Source: CAZXPA01 sp964642485 (lineage in GTDB: Bacteria > Patescibacteriota > Patescibacteriia > UBA2591 > UBA6264). Taken from it: a stretch of 57,160 nt of DNA. Within the stretch, counting starts at the first letter, position 1, and the number at the start of each line of letters is the position of its first letter. The notes under the pieces are model-generated. The model saw only the letters and a list, made by a program, of their open reading frames with translations, made no database searches and had not been told where the DNA came from. A program made the position numbers and the translations under genes. Of the stretch, positions 33,097 to 43,500 are shown in pieces. The DNA lies in NCBI GenBank assembly GCA_964642485.1, contig CAZXPA010000001.1:1-57160 (forward strand), read 5' to 3'.

Positions 33097-33126
33097 ATGC
33101 GAATAATTTATTCGTAGCATTCGCAT
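33097..33126. repeat. Inverted repeats between the CHAP gene and leuS
   Basis: ATGCGAAT (33097-33104) and ATTCGCAT (33119-33126) form an 8-bp stem. Nested with it is CGAATAA-T-TTATTCG (33100-33114). They lie in the only promoter region shared by two divergent genes, so an operator is possible; repeat debris is the alternative. Confidence 0.5.
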
Positions 33127-33166
33127 ATTATTCGTAGATTAGCATTATTATTACAATTAGTCAAGT

Positions 33167-35737
33167 ATGGGTTATCAACAGGGGCAAAAAGGCCATAATT
33201 ATCAAAAAATTAACCCCGCACCAGGGCAGAGCTCGATGCGGGGCAAGAAAAAAGCGGCAAGTGATTTTAATAAGATAGAAAGGAAGTGGCAACGTGTCTG
33301 GAAGAAGTTAAACCTTCATCAGGCTAAAGATTTTGATAAAAAACCAAAGCAGTACATTTTAATTGAGTTTCCTTATCTTTCTGGACAAGGACTTCATGTT
33401 GGTCATGTTCGAAGTTATAGCGCCTTAGACGCTTTAGCCAGGAAAAAGAGAATGGAAGGTTATAATGTCCTTTATCCCATTGGTTGGGATGCTTTTGGTT
33501 TGCCAACAGAGAACTATGCGATTAAAACCGGTCTTCACCCAAAAGAAATTATCAGACAAAATATTAAACTTTTCAAGCGTCAATTAAAAAGTTTAGGCCT
33601 TTCTTTTGATTGGTCAAGAGAGATTAATACTTCTGACCCTAAATATTACAAATGGACGCAATGGATTTTTTTAAAACTTTTTGAAAAGGGACTAGCCTAC
33701 CAAGCGGAAATTCCGATTAATTGGTGTCCAAAATGTAAAATCGGCCTGGCTAATGAAGAGGTAGTTGGCGGTAGATGTGAGCGTTGTGGAATTGAAGCAG
33801 AGAGACGGGAGCAAAAACAATGGATGCTGAAAATTACTGCTTATGCTGATAGAATGCTTCAAGATTTAGAAAAGGTAGATTATTTAGAAAAAATAAAAGC
33901 TCAGCAGATTAATTGGATTGGCCGAAGTCAGGGAACAATTGTAAAATTTAAGTTGGCAATCAACAATCCCTATGGGCCGTTGGCCCCGGGCCAGAGGCAA
34001 CAATCAGCAATCAATGATATCGAAGTATTTACTACTCGAATAGATACACTTTTTGGGGTAACGGCAATGGTTTTAGCCCCAGAGCACAGAATAATTTCAG
34101 ATTTAAGATTGCAGATTGAAAATTGGAAAGAAGTTAAAGAATATATTAAAGCCTCAAAGAAAAAAAGCGAGTTAGAAAGGACAGATCTTGCGAAAGAAAA
34201 GACAGGCGTCCCCTTGAAGGGGGTATTCGCTATTAATCCCGCGAACCAGGAAAAAGTTCCCATTTGGATTGGTGATTATGTGATTGCTACTTATGGCGGT
34301 GGAGCAGTAATGGTTGTCCCGGCTCACGACAAACGGGATTATATCCTGGCTAAAAAATATGGGCTGAAGATTAAGCAAGTTATTAAATCAGCAATCAGCA
34401 ATCAAGCTTTTGTTGACTATGGGGTTTTAGTAAATTCTGGAGAATTTAATGGATTAAGTTCTGAGCAGGCAATTAAAAAAATAACTCAGTGGTTAAAAAA
34501 GAAAAAGCAAGGAGATTTTTCAATTCATTACAAGCTTCGCGATTGGGTTTTTTCCCGTCAGCATTATTGGGGAGAACCAATACCAATTATTCATTGTCAA
34601 AAATGTGGTCCAGTTCCAGAAAAGGATTTGCCAGTTGAGCTTCCTTACGTCAAAAGTTATAAGCCAACAGAAACCGGCCAATCGCCTTTAGCAGCGATTA
34701 AGGATTGGGTTAATGTTAAATGTCCAAAATGTGGTGGTCCAGGAAAAAGAGAAACAGATACTATGCCGAATTGGGCTGGCTCAAATTGGTATTTTTTACG
34801 TTATCTTGACTCCAACAATGATCAGGTCTTAGCTGATTTTAAAAAATTAAAATATTGGTTGCCCGTTGATCTATATAATGGAGGGATGGAACATACCACC
34901 TTACATCTTTTTTATTCTCGTTTTTGGCACAAATTTTTATTTGATATCAAAGTAGTTCCAACTCCAGAACCGTATGCTAAGCGCCGGTCTCATGGTATAG
35001 TTTTAGCTGAAGACGGGAGAAAAATGAGTAAAAGTTTTAATAACGTTATTAATCCTGATGAAATAATTAAATCTTTTAGCGCTGATACTCTTCGTCTTTA
35101 TGAAATGTTTATGGGGCCATTTGATCAGGCAATTGCTTGGGACACAAAGACCATTGAAGGAGTATCCAGGTTTTTAACGAAAGTTAAGAATTTAGTATTG
35201 AAAAATAAGAATAAAAAGAAGAAAACAGCAAAAACTCAGAAATTAGAACAAATAGAACATCAAACAATTGGAAAAGTCAGCCAGGACTTAGAAAACATGA
35301 AATTTAATACAGCAATTGCTGCTTTAATGAAGTATACGAATGCGTTGACATTGGAACATGAGAACATTAGAACATTGGAACATATTAAAACTTTATTGTT
35401 GTTGTTGGCGCCGTTTGCGCCACACTTGGCTGAAGAGCTTTGGCATCAAATCCAGCCGGAATTGTCAGAAAAGCAAAGTATTTTTCAGGAGAAATGGCCA
35501 AAATTTGATCCAAAATTAGCCAAGGAAAAACAAATTGAATTAGTGATTCAGATTAATGGCCGGGTTCGGGGTAGAGTTTTAGCTCCAGCTGATATTTCTC
35601 AGGCCGAAGCAGAAGAATTAGCTTTAAAACAAAAGAACATTCAGCGTCATTTGACTGGGGAAAAGGTAAGAAAGATTATTTTCATTCCCGGGAAACTCAT
35701 TAACCTAGTAATTGAGCAAGAGGAAAATAGAAAATAA
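33167..35737 (+). CDS. leuS: Leucyl-tRNA synthetase
   Basis: 856 residues, the normal length. This class I synthetase has an editing domain. Motifs: HIGH as GLHVGHVRSYS (about 75), the Zn knuckle CPKCKIGLANEE...CERCG (about 187-210), the editing core FTTRIDTLFGVT (about 289) and KMSKS in GRKMSKSFNNV (about 619). The N-terminal 23 residues and the NPYGPLAPGQRQQ segment (about 266-280) derive from GC-rich palindromes. LEHENIRTLEHIKT (about 730-743) derives from octamer repeats. The ATG at 33236 (RGKKKAASDFN) is a possible shorter start and would begin inside the first palindrome. The stop is followed by the second copy of the 69-nt repeat. Confidence 0.95.
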   Translation: MGYQQGQKGHNYQKINPAPGQSSMRGKKKAASDFNKIERKWQRVWKKLNLHQAKDFDKKPKQYILIEFPYLSGQGLHVGHVRSYSALDALARKKRMEGYNVLYPIGWDAFGLPTENYAIKTGLHPKEIIRQNIKLFKRQLKSLGLSFDWSREINTSDPKYYKWTQWIFLKLFEKGLAYQAEIPINWCPKCKIGLANEEVVGGRCERCGIEAERREQKQWMLKITAYADRMLQDLEKVDYLEKIKAQQINWIGRSQGTIVKFKLAINNPYGPLAPGQRQQSAINDIEVFTTRIDTLFGVTAMVLAPEHRIISDLRLQIENWKEVKEYIKASKKKSELERTDLAKEKTGVPLKGVFAINPANQEKVPIWIGDYVIATYGGGAVMVVPAHDKRDYILAKKYGLKIKQVIKSAISNQAFVDYGVLVNSGEFNGLSSEQAIKKITQWLKKKKQGDFSIHYKLRDWVFSRQHYWGEPIPIIHCQKCGPVPEKDLPVELPYVKSYKPTETGQSPLAAIKDWVNVKCPKCGGPGKRETDTMPNWAGSNWYFLRYLDSNNDQVLADFKKLKYWLPVDLYNGGMEHTTLHLFYSRFWHKFLFDIKVVPTPEPYAKRRSHGIVLAEDGRKMSKSFNNVINPDEIIKSFSADTLRLYEMFMGPFDQAIAWDTKTIEGVSRFLTKVKNLVLKNKNKKKKTAKTQKLEQIEHQTIGKVSQDLENMKFNTAIAALMKYTNALTLEHENIRTLEHIKTLLLLLAPFAPHLAEELWHQIQPELSEKQSIFQEKWPKFDPKLAKEKQIELVIQINGRVRGRVLAPADISQAEAEELALKQKNIQRHLTGEKVRKIIFIPGKLINLVIEQEENRK
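33214..33243. repeat. GC-rich palindrome at the leuS 5' end
   Basis: Arms CCCCGCA (33214-33220) and TGCGGGG (33237-33243). The right arm contains the in-frame ATG at 33236. The element either lies in the leader or codes for part of a variable N-terminus. Confidence 0.7.
33972..33993. repeat. GC-rich palindrome in the leuS editing-domain region
   Basis: TGGCCC-C-GGGCCA (33981-33993) with a preceding GGGCC (33974-33978). It is in frame, encoding GPLAPGQ just before the conserved editing strand, where other LeuRS chains are shorter. Confidence 0.6.
35344..35392. repeat. Octamer repeat translated inside leuS
   Basis: GAACAT-based units (GGAACATGAGAACATTAGAAC and so on), inverted relative to the TGTTNNAA arrays, encode LEHENIRTLEHIKT in the anticodon-binding domain. 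The same repeat forms the rsmA C-terminus (LEHENMRT). Confidence 0.75.
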
Positions 35738-35804
35738 AAATTAACTAATTTCCAATTTCCATTTTCTATACTAATTTCGAATTTCTAATAACCAATTTCT
35801 AATT
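35736..35804. repeat. 69-nt intergenic repeat, copy 2
   Basis: Same as 23817-23885 with about two differences. It lies just after leuS; the next gene (rsmA) starts 38 nt further on. Both copies follow a coding end that reads GAAAATAGAAAA-like, so the element seems to have a fixed left boundary at gene ends. Confidence 0.85.
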
Positions 35805-35842
35805 TCTTTTACTTTTTTAAATTCTGCCAGTAATCGTTAGTT

Positions 35843-36748
35843 ATGATACTCTTAAGGGAAGTTAAGGCTCTCTGTAGAGAGTATAATATCAAGCCTTTGC
35901 GGAGGCGAGGGCAAAATTTTTTAATTAACAATTTAGTTATTAAAAAAGTTTTAGAAGCAGCTGATTTAAAAAAACAAGATGTTGTTTTGGAGATTGGAGC
36001 TGGTTTAGGTACTTTAACAAAAGAAATAGCAAGGAAAGTAAAAAAAGTTATCGCAGTTGAAATTGATAAAGAGTTAGTTAAGGCTTTAAAAAATGAATTG
36101 AAGGGCTACAAAAATGTTGAAATAGTTCAGGAAGATATTCGAAACAATCGTTTAATCGTTAAATTGTTAAATTGTTATCCTGAATATAAGGTGGTGGCTA
36201 ATCTGCCTTTTAATATTACCGGCTTGGTTTTAAGACAGTTTTTAGCAGGCGAAAATAAGCCCCAATCCATGGTTTTGATTTTACAAAAAGAGGCTGGTGA
36301 AAGAATTGTTGCCCGGCCCCCCAAAATGTCTCGGCTAGCTCTAACAATTCAATTTTATGGTCAAGCCAAGATTATTGCTCAAGTTAAAAAAGATAATTTT
36401 TGGCCAAAACCAAAGGTTGACTCTACGATTCTTCGAATCGTTCCTACGAATTATCCTAGACCCGTTCTGGAACGGACCGAGGGCGAATCTGATACCAATA
36501 TAAATGAGGACAGGTTTTTTCAAATTATTCGGGCTGGATTTTCTTCACCTCGTAAATATTTACTTAACAATTTAGCAAAAAGTGGTATAATGGGGACTGT
36601 CCCCGAATGGGGACTGTCCCCAAAAGAGACAGTAAGACAAGTTTTTAAACAAATAGGGCTGAGTCCTAAAGTAAGGGCGCAGGAATTGTCAGTTGAAGAG
36701 TGGATAAAGCTTGCAGAAACATTAGAACATGAGAACATGAGAACATGA
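35843..36748 (+). CDS. rsmA: 16S rRNA adenine dimethyltransferase
   Basis: 301 residues; dimethylates two adjacent adenines near the 3' end of 16S rRNA. RRRGQNFLINNLVIKKVLE opens the domain (about 21-39). The SAM-binding motif I is VLEIGAGLGTLTKEIA (about 48-63), then VIAVEIDKELVKAL, with the catalytic NLPFNITG (about 120) where NLPY is usual. Two inserts (PRPVLERTEGES and MGTVPEWGLSPKE) stem from palindromic elements, IVKLLNC (about 107-113) from an octamer array, and the C-terminal LEHENMRT from GAACATGA repeats. The core motifs are intact, so the enzyme is probably active despite four repeat-derived segments. Confidence 0.93.
   Translation: MILLREVKALCREYNIKPLRRRGQNFLINNLVIKKVLEAADLKKQDVVLEIGAGLGTLTKEIARKVKKVIAVEIDKELVKALKNELKGYKNVEIVQEDIRNNRLIVKLLNCYPEYKVVANLPFNITGLVLRQFLAGENKPQSMVLILQKEAGERIVARPPKMSRLALTIQFYGQAKIIAQVKKDNFWPKPKVDSTILRIVPTNYPRPVLERTEGESDTNINEDRFFQIIRAGFSSPRKYLLNNLAKSGIMGTVPEWGLSPKETVRQVFKQIGLSPKVRAQELSVEEWIKLAETLEHENMRT
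36462..36475. repeat. Palindromic insert in rsmA (first)
   Basis: CCGTTC-TG-GAACGG; the surrounding 36 nt encode PRPVLERTEGES in frame, between the conserved motif region and the C-terminal domain. Confidence 0.6.
36592..36621. repeat. Double GGGGACTGTCCCC palindrome in rsmA
   Basis: Two copies of GGGGAC-T-GTCCCC (36592-36604 and 36609-36621) separated by GAAT, translated in frame as MGTVPEWGLSP. A decayed relative lies in the GH57 gene at 26093-26134 and a fragment (GGGGACGGTTCT) at 2882. Confidence 0.85.
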
Positions 36749-36830
36749 GAACAAAAAAATAAAAGAAAATTTTGTGAAACAAAATTTAATGTTCCAATGT
36801 TCCAATGTTAAAATGTTAAAATGATTTTTT
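36720..36830 (+). promoter_or_regulatory. Inverted octamer arrays / candidate leaderless promoter of the T4SS-like operon
   Basis: Left arm: four GAACATGA units that also encode the rsmA C-terminus. Centre: AAATTTTGT-GAA-ACAAAATTT palindrome (36766-36787). Right arm: TGTTCCAA (twice) and TGTTAAAA (twice). The extended -10-like TGTTAAAAT (hexamer 36817-36822) ends 8 nt before the ATG at 36831. The same three-part layout recurs at 51632-51755. Confidence 0.5.
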
Positions 36831-37574
36831 ATGTCATCAAAGCCCAACTTTCGTTTATTAATACTTCTTGTTATTTTTGGCGTTCTCGCCATTAGCTTGG
36901 GCTATCTTCAGATTAAAGGAGCGATTCATGCTCCTTTTAGGCAGACATTTAAAGAGCAAGAAGCGCCGAGCCAGGCCGAGGTTTTTGCTATTTTGGCCAA
37001 TCAAGACACAGATAAAGACGGACTTTCTGATTTTGATGAAAAATTTGTTCACCAAACGTCTGTTTATATTGCTGATTCAGATAGTGATGGATATTCTGAC
37101 AAAGAAGAGGTCGACGCCGGCGGCAACCCCCTTGATCCAGAATCAACACCTTATCGTTCTCCTCCTAATTCTTCAGAAGAAAAAGGCATTTTGGAAGAAG
37201 TTGTCCCCGCCCCTTCTCGTCAAGGCTATGGGGAGCAGACGCCTGAAGGCCAGTTGCTTGACAGCGAAATCTCAATTAAGGAAATCAGGGATTTATTAGT
37301 TAATCGAGCTGGTTTGGGTCAAGAAATTGTGGATAAGTTGGATGACAAAACTCTTAAGAACCTATATAATGAAACTAAACAAGAAACCGGAATAGATCTA
37401 AGAGAATTAAAGGAGCCAGATGATCTTATGCGTCAGTTTTCGGATTTGGATATTTCTCAACTCCGACAGCTTTTAATTAGTCAAGGCGTTAATCAAGAAA
37501 TGTTGGACTCTTTTGATGATGAGACGTTAAGATCAATGTTTTTACAATCATTAATGAATTTTGAATTAAAATAA
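36831..37574 (+). CDS. Membrane-anchored protein with Ca-binding (TSP3-like) repeats
   Basis: 247 residues: a membrane segment (about 7-25), then DTDKDGLSDFDEKF (about 62-75) and DSDSDGYSDKEEVDAGGNPL (about 84-103). These are Asp-rich calcium-binding repeats of the thrombospondin type 3/EF-hand-like kind common on bacterial surfaces. The C-terminal half has two similar helical stretches (EIRDLLVNRAGLGQEIVDKL and QLRQLLISQGVNQEMLDSF), a tandem repeat of unknown fold. Residues PAPSRQGYGEQTPEG come from a GC-rich element (37205-37250). It starts the secretion-like operon, 6 nt before the giant gene. Confidence 0.75.
   Translation: MSSKPNFRLLILLVIFGVLAISLGYLQIKGAIHAPFRQTFKEQEAPSQAEVFAILANQDTDKDGLSDFDEKFVHQTSVYIADSDSDGYSDKEEVDAGGNPLDPESTPYRSPPNSSEEKGILEEVVPAPSRQGYGEQTPEGQLLDSEISIKEIRDLLVNRAGLGQEIVDKLDDKTLKNLYNETKQETGIDLRELKEPDDLMRQFSDLDISQLRQLLISQGVNQEMLDSFDDETLRSMFLQSLMNFELK
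37205..37250. repeat. GC-rich insert in the Ca-binding protein gene
   Basis: CCCCGCCCCTTCTCGTC ... GGCTATGGGGAG, an imperfect hairpin closed by CCCC/GGGG. It is translated in frame in the linker after the calcium repeats. Confidence 0.5.
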
Positions 37575-37580
37575 TCATTT

Positions 37581-40500
37581 ATGAAATTTGTGGCTTTATT
37601 CAAAAAATTAATACTCACTAGTTTACTAATCACATTTTTGATAGTTAGTTTATTTTTCCCCAAAGGTGTTCAGGCCCAACTTGTTGTGACTGATATTCCT
37701 CATCTAGTAGCTCGGACAGGGATAAGCATTGCCGAGCATGTTTGGGAATTACTTAAATTAGCCTGGAAATATGGCGGAGCTGTTGCTTATAAAAATACTA
37801 TTAATTTCTATTTAGGTCAAATGGCCAAACAGACCGCTGAATATGTAGCTACTGGAAGTCAAGGTCAGAAACCAATGTTTATGACTGATCCAGGTTATTG
37901 GAGTAAATTAGGCGATCAAGTATTAGGAGAATGGATTAATCAAACCGCTCAGTCGTTTACTGGTTTTAGCGGCCGAAGTCTTTGTGACCCAATTGATCCA
38001 ACTATTCGTTTTAATATGTTGGTTGGTTTAGACCCTAAATATAAAGAAATGATGTTTGACGCTCAACTGAGATGTTCTTGGACTACACTCAAAAAACGTT
38101 ACAAAGAGTTATCTAAGAAAAAATTATTTGAATTTAGCGCAGAGTTAAATGAAGGCCGGGCTGGCAGATACAAAGCCATGTTAGCAGCTCAAGTAGAGGG
38201 AGAGCCTTCTTTAGCTGGACCGGCTAAAAAGAGAATATTACAACATATTGAAAAGTTAAAAGAAAGCGATGAAGTTTTTAGGCAAAATGTTGAAGATTTG
38301 AAGAAAATAGCTAAAGGCGCAAAAAAGGTCTCTGATGTTGTGATGAATGCAATTAAAAAAGGGTTAGAAGAACAGCGCGCAGAGGATCAAAGAGACCTAG
38401 AGGCGTTTAAGAATTCAAGAGTTGGTAAAGGGGCGATTTGTAGCGCAAAAGGCGCAGATGATTTTTGTAAAGATGAAGTTTGTCGGGGTCTTTGTAGTGA
38501 AACTTATACTGAAGAGGAGTGTAAAAATGATTTTGGTTATTGTACTGAGGTGGCTAAAAAAACAGCCAAATTTTTTAAACGAGCAGAGGATTGGACTAAT
38601 GAGTTAGTTGACGGAGCAGGTGGTATTTTAAAGAATTTTGCTGATTTTAAACCAACCCCGCCGCCAACTTTAGAAGACATCAATAAGCAGTATAATCCTG
38701 AAGCAAGTGATGTAGCGGTAATGTTTAAAATCCAGAGTGATTTATTTGCCAAGCAAGCTGAAGCAATTGAAAAATCTAAATTTATGCAGGCTCTGCAGGG
38801 AGATATTAAGCGGTTAAAAACAGATATTTCTGATTTAACTTTAACGCCAGCCAGTGGCATTAGAAAGACATATGAAGAGGCAATAAAAGGCGGGTCAACA
38901 AGTCCAGTCGCTTATACTGGTGTAGCTGTTGCTGACGCCCTTGGTATTTTTACTAATACCTTAATGAGTAAACTTTTACAACAAGTTTTTGAAAAAGGAA
39001 TGCACCCAGGTGTAACGCCGGAGATTGCTAAAAGAACTGCACCATTTCTTGGTGATTTCGAAGAATTTCTCCACCCCACGCAAGAAGAAAGTGAGGTGCT
39101 TTACGCTGATTTAGCTGTTGTTGAAGTTAAAAGGGGTGGAGAAGTAAGTATTTATGACGAATTTGCTGTTTGCCCCAAAGACCCAAAATATGCTTTGCCA
39201 ACCAATTGTTTAATGGACTATAAATTAGTGCGGGCAATTGAAGAGAACTTAACAATTGATGAAGCAATGGAAAAGGGCTTACTTGATCCCAGTCAATTAG
39301 TTGGTGTGCCAGATGATTATGATAGTCTGTTGAGTTGGCCCAATATTAAGAAATTGCGCCGAATAAGAATTTTCCCCCTGGGCTTAGAAATTGCTGCCGA
39401 TAAGCTTTTTCATCGCTTGCTCGATGATGTTCAATACAGCTTAAAACAGATTGTTGATGNNNNNNNNNNNNNNNNNNNNNNNNNNNNNNNNNNNNNNNNN
39501 NNNNNNNNNNNNNNNNNNNNNNNNNNNNNNNNNNNNNNNNNNNNNNNNNNNNNNNNNNNTGATGTTCAATACAGCTTAAAACAGATTGTTGATGATTTTC
39601 ATAAAAATGGGGATGATGATATTTGTGGGACCGATGACGATGGAGAAAGCCCCTTTTGCCATTTAGTCGACCCAAACTGGGTTCTTAAGGCGTCAACCTA
39701 TCAGTGTGAAGCAATGGGCTATTCAGCTGTTCCAATGCCAGGTAGTACTCAGCGCCAGGAAACCTGCACTGATCTCAAGGACTGTATTCATGAGGACGAA
39801 AATGGTGGGTGTGATACCTGGGCTTATTGCGTTCGGGAGAAAAATATTTGGCGAATGGGCGGCAATCCTTGTGATGAACAATATGCAACTTGTCGAACAT
39901 ATCAACGAGCTGAAGATAAAGTCCAGTTTTCTTATTTAACCAATACTTTGAATTTTAGTAATTGTGACCAGAATAATGCTGGTTGCCAGTGGTATTGTTC
40001 TCATTGGGGCGGAGATTTAAGCGATTTAGGGGCTTGGGCTTGTGTTCAGCCAGGCCTTTCGCGTCAATTTGACCAGGAAGTAACTTGTAATTCAACTTGT
40101 GCAACTGCAGGAGGTTGTTTATGTACTACAGCAGAAGGAGGCTGTCTTGTTCCTGAAAATGGGACTTCTTGTACTTTTTCTGTTTATAGTGAATACTCTC
40201 CTAATTTTCAAAACGCCATTTTCTTTAATAACCAGGTAAGTAAATGTTCTCCAGATACTCAAGGTTGTCATGAATATATTAGAACCGCTCCAGGTTTAGG
40301 CACGAATTTAGTATTTAATGGAAGTTTTGAGGTGAGTGAGGACGGGGCCGTACCTGATGGCTGGGATGGAACTGGAACGGGAAGCTTGGCTCAGTTGGCT
40401 CAGGAGGAGGGGATTGCTGGGTCAGATGCTATTTTAGCTCGAATAAATGATTCTTATTTCTATCAAACAGTTTCTGTTCAAAAAAATACTAATTATACTG

Positions 40501-43500
40501 TTTCTGTTTATGTAAAAAAGAATAGTGAAGCAGATGGGGATGCCGGAATTATGATTGATGGCTGTGTTGATGAAAATGGCGCTGATGGCGGCATAACCTC
40601 ACCAGATGATTCAATGACCCTACAGAACGATACTATTGGTATGGCTCCTTGGGACGAAGCAAATGTCAGTTTAAGTGTTTCAGAGCTTAGTGAGGACTCG
40701 TATGTAAAGCTTAAAGGAACTTTTAATTCAGGTGATAGTGTAGTTTGTAGTGTTGTTTCTGTTGGCGCTAATTATGGTTCAGGTCTCCATTATTTTGATA
40801 ATGTTCAATTAGAAACTGGAGAATTTACTTCATCATATCAGGAGTATGGTGAGGTTAATAAAATTTATTTAAGAACAGCACCGTGGCAGAATTGTTATGA
40901 CGATGATCCATCGAATAATATTCCCGAATGTGATGATTATATTTTTGAGTGCCAGCCAGAAGATGTTGGCTGCGAACTTTATACTCCAACCAATATTGAT
41001 CCGGCTGTTCCGGGAATAATTAAAAAACAAGATCAATGTCCAGGATCTTGCTTGGGTTATGAGAGTTTTCAGGAAATGTCCAGCAATTTTGATGCTAATT
41101 CTCGCTGGGTTAATTTAATTCCTTCTACTGGTCAAACCTGCTTAGCGTCAGGCTGTGAAGAGTTTACTAATTTAGAGAGCGAAGCTCTTGAATATTATAC
41201 TTATTTAAGAACCTGCGCTAAATTACCCGATGAAGCTGATGCCTGTAAATATTATTATACCTGGATTGGTTCAGAAACCACTGGGTACCAATTAAAAAGA
41301 TATTATCTTAAAAAAGCAACTACAGTTTATGAGGGTGATCCTGACGCTAATGGACCAGTGAAAGTTAGCCTTAGTCCTAACCCAGAATGGGATGATTGTT
41401 TAAATGCTGACGATGCTTTAATTAATCCTCACTGCAAACAGTTTTATGATGCTGATGGTAATATTTACTACCGACTTTACAAAAATACTATTACCTGCTC
41501 AGAGGATTGTCATCCTTATCGGCGAACAATTGATCAGGGAGCGTCTATGGCAATTCCTTCGGAAGGCGAGACATGTTCTCAAATAGATGCTGGCTGTCGA
41601 GAGTACAAAGGACCGGCAGCTGGTAATGTTCGTCAGGTTTTTTGGGATGATTTTGAAGATTTTGCTTGGACAGGTGGCGAGATTTCTGCCGAGTCAGTTA
41701 ATTTCCCTGGTCGCTCAATGTATGTTGGTTCAGGATCCATTTCTCGCTCAGTTGCTGGTTCAATTAATGAAAATGGAACCTATCTTCTTTTATTCTGGAT
41801 TAAGGGAGTAGACAGCATTGAAGCCGAGTTTACTTCAACTAACAGTATTTCAAAGATTGGCCTTGATTCTGCTGAATGGCAAGAGGTCAGGTTAGGACCA
41901 TTTTACTTTGACCAATCACCAGCCAGTGATGAAGAATTAACAATTGGCAATACCACCAGCTTTTATATTGACAACATCCTCTTAAAAGAGGTCCAGGATG
42001 ATCTTTATTTAATAAAAGATTCTTGGTTTACGCCTGAGGTTTGTGACCAGGACGAGAATGGCAATTCTAGCCCAGGTTATATGGTTGGTTGTCAGACTTA
42101 CCAAGATCGAAGCGGTCAGCCGCATTATCTTAAATCATTTTCTTATCTTTGTTCAGAAAAAATGGTTGGCTGCGAGGCCTTAATTAATACTCAGAATTCT
42201 CTTTGGCCAGATACGGAAACATTTAATTCAGGTGGGGATGGCGAGGATGATGTTATAGTCTTAGCTGATGAATTGGTTTATTTAATTAATAATCCTGACA
42301 AAGATTGTCGGTCTGAAAATAAGGGCTGTCAAAAATTTGGGTCGCCAACACTAGACAATGACAAGAATGTAGTTTCCTGGTCTGATGTTTATTTTCTCAA
42401 TGATCCAGACCTATATACTAAAACGCCCACTCTCTGCCTTAAACATGATTTGGGCTGCAAAGAATATGAACAAGGTCCTTATTCTTATTTTAAAGATCCA
42501 GGCGAAAGGGTTTGTGAATATCGAGAAAATGTTGCTGTTGGTGATGAGGGGTATAAGACTGGTTGGTTTAAAAAACACACTGATCAGGCCTGTTATTATG
42601 AGTCGAATGGCATTACGCCTTATTCACTAGATGGAATAACTTATGGTATTAGAACAAACGACGATCCTGATTATGATCCCATTAATCATGACTGGGTTGG
42701 TCTTTGCCCAAGGGCCCAATCTGGCTGCACCAGGTTTATTGATCCAATGGGCGAGAATTTAGTTACTAACAGCGGGTTTGAAATAGACGAAGGTGTGGAT
42801 GGTGTGCCAGATGAATGGGAGCCGTATAGTGAACCGGCCACGTTTTCTTTAGAATCAGCAAATTGTTTAAGTGGGAATTGTTGGAAAGCAGGCCGTAGCA
42901 GTGCGGGCACTTCAGCTGGAACTCAATATATACGTGTTCAGCCGGGATCTACTTATATACTTTCAGTTTGGGTCAAGATAGTTGGTGACACAGATGCCGT
43001 AAACAAAATTTATCTTGCTTATGTAGATAGTAAGCCAAGTAGCACCTGGTTAGATACTGCTTGTTCAGAACAAGTCGGCTCTACAGATGGAAAATGGGTA
43101 AAACATACTGTTACCTTAGAAGCGCCGTCTAACGCGCTTTATGCCAGGATATTAGCGCCTTATCTTATTTACGACACAATGGCAGGGGAAGTTTTGATTG
43201 ATAATGTTAAATTAATTGAAGTGAATTCTAATAGAGGAAATTATTATTATTTAGATAATGAAAAATTAGATAAATCTTCTTGTCAGTACAGGGCCGGCTT
43301 AAAAGAGGCTTGCGTGTTGTTTAATGACACTTTTCAGTCAGAACAAACCCTTATTTATGATTCAGCCTTAAGTTATGCAACTAGTCAGGCCAGCAATGAT
43401 TTATTGGTTTCAGCCGCAATAACTGAAGGTGAAGGTGGGCAGGGAGACGCTAATACAGTTTTAAAAGTTAGGCGTGATCGGGTTTGTGGTGAGTGGTTGA

